Assembly: GCA_947176045.1 (NCBI GenBank)
Contig: CAMWPF010000016.1
Location: 1-13,926, forward strand
DNA from: an uncultured Treponema sp.
Lineage (GTDB): Bacteria > Spirochaetota > Spirochaetia > Treponematales > Treponemataceae
Length of the DNA: 13,926 nt
Direction of reading: 5' to 3'
The notes beneath the pieces were generated by a model, which saw nothing but the letters and a program-made list of their open reading frames with translations, did not search any database and was not told the origin of the DNA. The stretch's first letter is position 1; every line of letters begins with the position of its first letter. This document shows positions 6,726 through 11,972 of the stretch, piece after piece. The translations under genes and the position numbers were made by a program.

Positions 6726-8546
6726 ATGAAAACCATTGGCATCAGATTGGCGGACGGCTCTTTTTATTCCATCATGGCGGACGGAACGCCCGGCGACAAG
6801 ACGCTCGGCCTTACGACCGTAAAAGACAACCAGACGCGCGTCATTGTCGATATGTACCGTTCCGAGACAGGAACGATGGAAGATGCCGAATACATCGACT
6901 CCCTGCAAATTGAGAATTTGGTCGCGCATCCGCGCGGCGTCGTCGATATTTCACTCCGCCTCAGTTTGGACGGGGACAACCGGCTTTCTGCGGACATGGT
7001 TGACAAGGAGACGGGCGGCACGAGCAACGCCCGCATTTCCCTTGTTTCCCGGACGATTGAGGAACGGATGGAGCCGGCGGAATACGAGGTCATCCGCGCG
7101 CCTGTTGGCGCCGCAGCCGCCGCTGTTGCAGGCGGCGGACTGCTTGCCGCCGTCGAGCGCATGAACAGGAAGGAGGCCGCCGCGGCAGCTGCCGGCGTCG
7201 CGTCCGCTGATGATGCGGCGCCGGACGTGACGGTTGTCGCCGGCAGCGCGGAAGCTCCTGCGGAGGACAATCCGTTCGCCTTGGATGATGTGCTGGAAAA
7301 CCCGTTTTCAGAAGATCCGGACGGCGGCGGGCAGGAGCCTGCTTCCGAGGACGGGATTCCGTCTGATTTTGCGCCGCCGGATTTTGACGGAGCCGCGGCG
7401 CCGGCGCATGGCTCGCCGTCTGGTTCGGATGCCGCTTCCGGCGGTACAGTTGAGGCCGCCGCGCCGGTTGACGGTGAGGACGGCCCTGCCGACGATGCGG
7501 TGGAGGAGGCTGAAATCCTTTCGGACTTCGAGCTGCCCGACTTTGACAGCGATTCCGGCGCCGCCGCCGGTTCGGACGATGCGCCGCTGTCCGGCGCGGA
7601 GGAGCTGGATTTGACGCCGCCGGGAGCGGAGGACGAGCTTGACGGAGGATCCGGCTCCTCCGGACATGACGGCCGTTCCGGCGCGGATATGACGGAAGCC
7701 GCCGTTCTGGACGACGGATCGTTTTTGGAGGCGTTGGAAGCTGACGACGCCGAGCCGCTTTCAGACTTCGAGCTGCCGGATTTCGACGGCGGGGCGGATC
7801 CTGCCGCCGGGCAGTCGGAAAAGACGGTGGAATTTCAGACAGAGGCGGATGAAGGCAGCTCCACCGGAAATTCGGACGCCTTCAGCGATTTGGAAATTCC
7901 CGACTTCCCCGAGTTTGACGAAGGGGAGGCAGAGGCTGCGCGCGGCGGGACAGACCGCGCGGCGGACCGGTATGAGCGGGACGACGCGCCGTCCGGCGGA
8001 ATCAGCTTTTCGGGGCTGTACGACAAGGAGACGGCGGCGGGAAATTCCGCGGCGGACGACGGCGACGACGTGAAGAAGAGGACGAAGGTTCCGGTCGTCA
8101 TCTGCGTGATCTGCGCAATCATCTGCATCCTTGCGACGCTGCTGGTTCTGTTCATCCTGCCGTCGAAGTACAACTTGCTGCGGAGGGGAGGGCCGGCGGA
8201 TCAAAGCTGCGTGCGCTCGCTTCCAGACGAACTGCCGCCGGAACCGGTGCCTGCGGACGAGCCTGCGCCGCCGCTGCCGGAGCCTGAGCCGGAAGTCGTC
8301 GAAGCGCAGGAGGACGTGGTCATCGTCGTCGCGGAGCCGGAAAAAGTCGTTCCCGAGCCGCCTGCGGAACCAGAAGTCAAGCCGCAGGGCATCGTCTACA
8401 AAATCAAGTGGGGCGACACGCTGTGGGACATCGCGGACGCCTACTACAAGAATCCGTGGCGCTACCACATGATTGCGCGCCACAACAACATCCGGGATCC
8501 CGACTACATCATTTCCGGGACGACCATCGAGCTTCCGGCGGAGTGA
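6726..8546 (+). CDS. Hsp70-SBD-like / transmembrane / LysM protein
   Basis: 606 aa, with a mosaic architecture. Residues about 1-105 resemble the beta substrate-binding domain of DnaK/Hsp70. Matching points are an IGIRLADGSF start (compare LGIETLGG), DNQT (34-37), a PRG in HPRGVVDI (68-75, compare APRGVPQI) and DKETG (93-97). No ATPase domain precedes it. Then come an Ala-rich stretch and a long acidic, Gly/Ser/Asp-rich region with four copies of a SDFELPDFD-like motif (213, 266, 346, 387). One hydrophobic segment follows (about 456-478, after KKRTK), then a Pro/Glu linker, then a C-terminal LysM domain (556-604, with GDTLWDIADAYY). LysM binds peptidoglycan, so the N-terminus should be cytoplasmic and the C-terminus periplasmic. 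The next gene is a lytic transglycosylase, which fits a cell-wall role. LysM and membrane parts are confident; the Hsp70-like call rests on motif order only. I know no gene name. Confidence 0.85.
   Translation: MKTIGIRLADGSFYSIMADGTPGDKTLGLTTVKDNQTRVIVDMYRSETGTMEDAEYIDSLQIENLVAHPRGVVDISLRLSLDGDNRLSADMVDKETGGTSNARISLVSRTIEERMEPAEYEVIRAPVGAAAAAVAGGGLLAAVERMNRKEAAAAAAGVASADDAAPDVTVVAGSAEAPAEDNPFALDDVLENPFSEDPDGGGQEPASEDGIPSDFAPPDFDGAAAPAHGSPSGSDAASGGTVEAAAPVDGEDGPADDAVEEAEILSDFELPDFDSDSGAAAGSDDAPLSGAEELDLTPPGAEDELDGGSGSSGHDGRSGADMTEAAVLDDGSFLEALEADDAEPLSDFELPDFDGGADPAAGQSEKTVEFQTEADEGSSTGNSDAFSDLEIPDFPEFDEGEAEAARGGTDRAADRYERDDAPSGGISFSGLYDKETAAGNSAADDGDDVKKRTKVPVVICVICAIICILATLLVLFILPSKYNLLRRGGPADQSCVRSLPDELPPEPVPADEPAPPLPEPEPEVVEAQEDVVIVVAEPEKVVPEPPAEPEVKPQGIVYKIKWGDTLWDIADAYYKNPWRYHMIARHNNIRDPDYIISGTTIELPAE
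7362..7913 (+). repeat. Four dispersed copies of a SDFELPDFD-type repeat in the LysM protein
   Basis: Copies start at 7362 (SDFAPPDFD), 7521 (SDFELPDFD), 7761 (SDFELPDFD) and 7884 (SDLEIPDFP, followed by EFDE). The second and third are identical in protein. At the DNA level they differ at a few third positions, so selection on the peptide rather than recent duplication seems to keep them alike. They lie in low-complexity acidic sequence. Confidence 0.85.
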
Positions 8547-8579
8547 CGCCTCCGTCCTCCCGAAGCGCGGAAAAAAAGC

Positions 8580-8610
8580 GCGCGGGAAGGATGCTTTTCC
8601 GGCGCATTTT
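8580..8610 (+). terminator. Probable intrinsic terminator after the LysM gene
   Basis: Arms 8580-8590 and 8595-8605 pair with one G-G mismatch and two G-T pairs around a 4-nt loop, followed by ATTTT. It lies 33 bp after the stop codon and only 3 bp before the -10 box of the next gene, so it also covers that gene's -35 region. It is imperfect, and some read-through is likely. Confidence 0.5.
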
Positions 8611-8613
8611 CGG

Positions 8614-8625
8614 TATATTTGCAGC
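8614..8625 (+). promoter_or_regulatory. -10 box of the transglycosylase gene, 6 nt from the ATG
   Basis: TATATT (8614-8619) stands exactly 6 nt before the ATG at 8626 and no Shine-Dalgarno sequence is present. A recognisable -35 is missing; the hexamers 16-18 bp upstream are poor matches and fall in the terminator hairpin. The call rests mainly on the same spacing seen before the ThrC homologue and clpS. Confidence 0.45.
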
Positions 8626-10749
8626 ATGATGATTCGCAAACTGTTCCTGCTCGTTTTCGCCGTCGAAAGCGTCCTGCTGTTCTGCGCGTGCGGCCGCGAT
8701 TTGTCGCCGCAAGCCGTCTTTCAAGAAGATTCAGATTATTTCCTCGGCCTGCTGTCCCTCCGCGACGGAAACGTCGGCAAGGCGGAGCGCCTGTTCAGGC
8801 GGTGTTCTGAGCGCGGTTCTGCGCTGTGCGCGCGCCGGAGCCTTGAAATGCTTGCAAGGCTTGGAAACGTGCAGAAGCGGCAGGAGGCCTGCGAGCGCCT
8901 CGTCGCGCGCTACGGCGACGATCAGGCCGTCCTTGCCGCCGCGAAGGAATTTGCCGCTGACGGCGAATACGCGCGGCTCCTGCGCGCCACCGACGGCGTG
9001 GATCCCGCGTCGTCCGACAACGAGCTTGTCGCCCTCCGGCTTGACGCCCTGCGCCGGAGGAACGACTCCCGGTACCGCCGCGAGCTGTACGCATGGTTTT
9101 TGGAGCGTCCGCTGGACGTCCGGCACTACCAGTTCTTCCGCGGCTGCGAGGCTGATTTCGAGGTGCCGGAGGAGCTTCCTGCGGAGGCGGAGGAGGGGCG
9201 CTCGGCCGCCCTGCAAAATGCCGCCGTCCGGCTGCGCGTCGAAGTCTTCCGCCGGAACTACGGCGCGGCGTTCCAGCTGTTCCAGGCATTCTGTCAGGCG
9301 CTGCCGCTTGCGCCGTACATCGTATCAGACATGGGGAAGGCGTGCTTGTACGGAAGCCATGACAATCTTCAGAATGCGCGGCGCTTCGATTCGTTTGCGG
9401 CGCGCCCCGACGGCTCCGGCGCGGCGTTCTATTCATGGTTCTATGCGGGGCGGCTGTACGAGGCTGCCGGCAGCCATGACGCGTCCGCCTTGGACCGGTA
9501 CCGTTCCGCCATGGACGCCGCGCCGGCGGATGAAAACTACGACAACGCGCTGTGGTACTTCCTGAACGCGGTCATGAAACGTTCGTTGGACGACGCGGTT
9601 TCCGCAATCAAGGAAACCTGCCCGACGTGGCGCTCTCCGGAATATTTCGACGATCTGCTTGAAACGCTCGCGCCGCTGCTGCTGTCCGCCCACCGTTGGA
9701 ACGACTTTTCCGAACTGTACCGGGCGCTCGACGGCCATGCGAGCGACGCGATGACGGCGAAGTACGCCTATCTCTACGGACGGCTTGTCCAGGAAGGCTT
9801 TGCGGTTCCTGCCGGGGGAGCCGGCTCCGGCGACGCGGAGGCGGCGTTCGCGCGCGCGCTTACGAGCGGCGGCGACCCGTACTACTGCGTCATGGCGATC
9901 CACCGGCTGGGGCTTGGCGGAGAATTTGCTGAGGAAGCGCTCTGCAACATAGCGCCTCCCGCGGAGCAGGAGGCGGACGCCGGCGCGGAGCGGCTTCTGC
10001 TGGGATACGCGGCGTTCGGACTTCCCGACCGGATCTATCCGGAGTGGCTTTCGCTGTCCGGACGCGGAATCCGGATCCGGCTGGACGCCGCGCTGAAGCT
10101 CGCCTCGTTCCTCAACGAGTGCGGCGGGAACAGGAACGAATACTATCCGCAGGGCCTTCGGATTGCCGTCCGCGCGGTTTCGCTGGCCGAGCGTCCGATT
10201 GTGCCGGACGACCTGCGGCTCGTCTATCCGCGGAACTACGGCAGGATTGTGGAGGAGAACTGCGGGCGCTTCGCCGTGCCGGAGGAAATTCTCTACGCGC
10301 TCATCCGCAGCGAAAGCTTCTTCGACTCACAGATTGAAAGTTCGGCGGGCGCGGTCGGGCTGACGCAGCTCATGGCGCCGACAGCCGGGGACATCGCCCG
10401 GAAGTTGAAGTATGACGATTACGATTTGAAGGACGCCGCCCTGAACGTGGAATTCGGAACGTACTATCTGGCGGAACTGTCGCGCCGGCTCGACGGCGCA
10501 TGGCTTCCGGCGTTCTTCGCCTACAATGCGGGAATCAGCCGCGTCCGCCGCTGGATGGAAAGCGCGCGCATTGGATTCGACCGTTCCGCGCCGCTTCCCA
10601 TCGACTTGTTCCTGGAGACCGTTCCGTATCAGGAGACGCGCGGCTACGGACAGAAGCTCATCGGCGCGTCGGCGCTGTACGGCTGGCTCTATTACGGAAA
10701 GTCCGTTTCCGACGTCGTTTCCGAACTGCTCGCGCAGCCGGGCGTCTGA
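8626..10749 (+). CDS. Slt70-type lytic murein transglycosylase, predicted lipoprotein
   Basis: 707 aa. It cleaves the MurNAc-GlcNAc bond of peptidoglycan to give 1,6-anhydro-MurNAc ends. The N-terminus is a signal peptide ending LLFCAC. A relaxed spirochaete-type lipobox (F-C-A-C) suggests lipidation at C22, so it probably acts in the periplasm tethered to a membrane. Residues about 30-540 are helical with TPR-like Ala/Leu/Tyr repeats, as in the ring-shaped part of Slt70. The catalytic SLT domain is C-terminal: ALIRSESFF with catalytic E563, GLTQLMA from 578 (usual GLMQLMP), and AYNAG at 632-636. I chose the first of two tandem ATGs (8626) because the frame upstream is not signal-peptide-like and a -10 box ends 6 nt before it. 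The preceding gene encodes a LysM membrane protein, which suggests joint work on the wall. A convergent rhomboid gene follows after 33 bp. Confidence 0.92.
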   Translation: MMIRKLFLLVFAVESVLLFCACGRDLSPQAVFQEDSDYFLGLLSLRDGNVGKAERLFRRCSERGSALCARRSLEMLARLGNVQKRQEACERLVARYGDDQAVLAAAKEFAADGEYARLLRATDGVDPASSDNELVALRLDALRRRNDSRYRRELYAWFLERPLDVRHYQFFRGCEADFEVPEELPAEAEEGRSAALQNAAVRLRVEVFRRNYGAAFQLFQAFCQALPLAPYIVSDMGKACLYGSHDNLQNARRFDSFAARPDGSGAAFYSWFYAGRLYEAAGSHDASALDRYRSAMDAAPADENYDNALWYFLNAVMKRSLDDAVSAIKETCPTWRSPEYFDDLLETLAPLLLSAHRWNDFSELYRALDGHASDAMTAKYAYLYGRLVQEGFAVPAGGAGSGDAEAAFARALTSGGDPYYCVMAIHRLGLGGEFAEEALCNIAPPAEQEADAGAERLLLGYAAFGLPDRIYPEWLSLSGRGIRIRLDAALKLASFLNECGGNRNEYYPQGLRIAVRAVSLAERPIVPDDLRLVYPRNYGRIVEENCGRFAVPEEILYALIRSESFFDSQIESSAGAVGLTQLMAPTAGDIARKLKYDDYDLKDAALNVEFGTYYLAELSRRLDGAWLPAFFAYNAGISRVRRWMESARIGFDRSAPLPIDLFLETVPYQETRGYGQKLIGASALYGWLYYGKSVSDVVSELLAQPGV

Positions 10750-10782
10750 GGCGGCGCTCCATCTTTCCGCGCGCGCCGTCCG

Positions 10783-11535
10783 CTACAGTTCCAGCGTTCC
10801 GACGACGGTCGCATCGCTGTCGGAAGGTTTCTCCGCCCGGCGGAATCCGCCCCGCCTTGACGGTTCCGCCTGCTCCGTCTTCCTGCCGGAACGCTCCGCC
10901 GCGGCAGGAGCGGCGGCCTTCTTTTCGGCGGCGCGCCTCCGGGGAGTCGCGAGGAACGCGAAGAGGCTTCCGCACAGCCCTCCGGCGATGTGCGCGAACG
11001 TCGCGATGTTCTGGCTTATCGGCCGCCCGACAAGCTCGCGTCCGACATACAGCGCGAGGATCAGCAGGAATGACAGCGGAATTTCGTTCTTTGTGATCGA
11101 CGTGAACGATGCGAGGAGGATCATCATGAAGGCGATGTCGCTCGAGCCGACCAGCTGCGTCGGACTGAAGCACGCGTTGAGGACGCCGGTTACGAGGGAC
11201 GTTACGGTCATCATGAGGACGACGATCGGCGAGCCGTAGCGCTCTTCAATGACCGGCCCGAGCAGCAGGATGAACGCGAGGTTGGAGACGAGGTGGTTCC
11301 AGTCGGCGTGCCCGAAGACGTGGAGGAGGAGCCGCGCGTAGTCCAACGGCTCGCGGAAGTTGAAGGCGACCGGACAGCGCGGGCCGCCGGGCGCCGTGAA
11401 CAGCGCCGGAATCAGATTCCGGCCGAACGCCGTGTTTAGGAGCAGGACGAGCGCGGAAAGCAGCGCGAACGTCAGCGTGGCCGGCGCGTTGTACGTGATG
11501 CGGATGTTGGGTATGAGCCCCTTCTTTTTTGCCAT
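10783..11535 (-). CDS. Rhomboid-family intramembrane serine protease
   Basis: 250 aa. Rhomboids cut single-pass membrane proteins within the bilayer. About six membrane segments are visible between 18 and 196. The dyad is present: S132 in G130-S-S-D133, and H182 in FAHIAGGLCGS. The oxyanion-side motif H81-LVS-N85 matches the HxxxN of GlpG (H150, N154). The last residue of the usual GxSG motif is Asp here instead of Gly. After the last membrane segment is a basic, Ala-rich, presumably cytoplasmic tail (about 198-250). I chose the ATG at 11535 (MAKKKG...) over 11568 because the longer form adds 11 residues overlapping the -35-like sequence, and a -10-like box stands 6 nt before 11535. The gene is divergent from clpS and convergent with the transglycosylase. 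Substrates are unknown; the single-pass LysM protein nearby is one guess. Confidence 0.88.
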   Translation of the reverse strand: MAKKKGLIPNIRITYNAPATLTFALLSALVLLLNTAFGRNLIPALFTAPGGPRCPVAFNFREPLDYARLLLHVFGHADWNHLVSNLAFILLLGPVIEERYGSPIVVLMMTVTSLVTGVLNACFSPTQLVGSSDIAFMMILLASFTSITKNEIPLSFLLILALYVGRELVGRPISQNIATFAHIAGGLCGSLFAFLATPRRRAAEKKAAAPAAAERSGRKTEQAEPSRRGGFRRAEKPSDSDATVVGTLEL

Positions 11536-11541
11536 ATTTTG

Positions 11542-11568
11542 TTTATCGGAACGGCGCCGCGCCGTCAA
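11542..11568 (-). promoter_or_regulatory. Candidate promoter of the rhomboid gene
   Basis: On the minus strand, TTGACG (11568-11563), a short 15-bp spacer and GATAAA (11547-11542). The -10 is 4/6 to consensus and is again exactly 6 nt from the ATG at 11535, with no Shine-Dalgarno sequence. It is weaker than the clpS promoter that faces the other way. Confidence 0.4.
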
Positions 11569-11613
11569 AACGGGAATCTGCGCTTTTGGCGGCGGAAATC
11601 CGCGGTTTTTGCG

Positions 11614-11648
11614 TTGGAATGTCCGGGAATGTGTGGTATAGTGAATTC
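11614..11648 (+). promoter_or_regulatory. Sigma70-type promoter of clpS-clpA, probably leaderless
   Basis: TTGGAA (11614-11619), a 17-bp spacer, and TATAGT (11637-11642) preceded by TGG, an extended -10. The 6 nt GAATTC then leads directly into the ATG at 11649. Transcription should start at the A of the start codon, and there is no ribosome-binding site. It is the best-spaced promoter in the window. Confidence 0.82.
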
Positions 11649-11972
11649 ATGCTGGAAGGAACAAAGGATTCTGACAAGCCTGCGGACGGCAGGACGGTGC
11701 GGGGCGCCGACTTCCCCGAACTGCCGCCGAACTGCCGCGTCATTTTTTACAACGACAGCTTTACGCCGAAAGAATTTGTGGTTGCGGTGCTGGCCTCGAT
11801 TTTTGAGAAGGAGCCTGACGAGGCGGCCCGCCTGACGGATTTCATTCACGAGAACGGCGCGGCTGTCGTCGGAATGTATACATACGACATTGCGGTGAGC
11901 CTTGCCAACTTTACGACGGTCAGGGCGCGTAAGGAAGGCTTCCCGCTTCATCTTGAGGTTGCAAAGGCATGA
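11649..11972 (+). CDS. clpS: ClpS, N-degron adaptor of ClpA
   Basis: 107 aa, the usual ClpS size. ClpS delivers proteins with destabilising N-terminal residues to ClpA for degradation by ClpP in the cytoplasm, and alters ClpA substrate choice. The fold signature is complete: VIFYND (31-36), SFTPKEFVV (37-45), the pocket His67 in FIHENG, and VVGMYTYDIA (73-82). N35, D36 and H67 match the residues that grip the N-degron amino group in E. coli ClpS (N34, D35, H66). A disordered leader of about 28 residues precedes the core. I chose the ATG at 11649 because the longer frame back to 11529 lacks ClpS character and would run through the promoter. The stop codon overlaps the start of clpA (ATGA), so the two are co-transcribed and probably translationally coupled. 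Confidence 0.95.
   Translation: MLEGTKDSDKPADGRTVRGADFPELPPNCRVIFYNDSFTPKEFVVAVLASIFEKEPDEAARLTDFIHENGAAVVGMYTYDIAVSLANFTTVRARKEGFPLHLEVAKA

Noticed and set aside
7761..8639. A 292-codon minus-strand frame over the LysM gene
   Set aside because: The Arg/Leu/Val-rich product is antisense to the LysM and membrane segments; no ribosome-binding site or domain was found.
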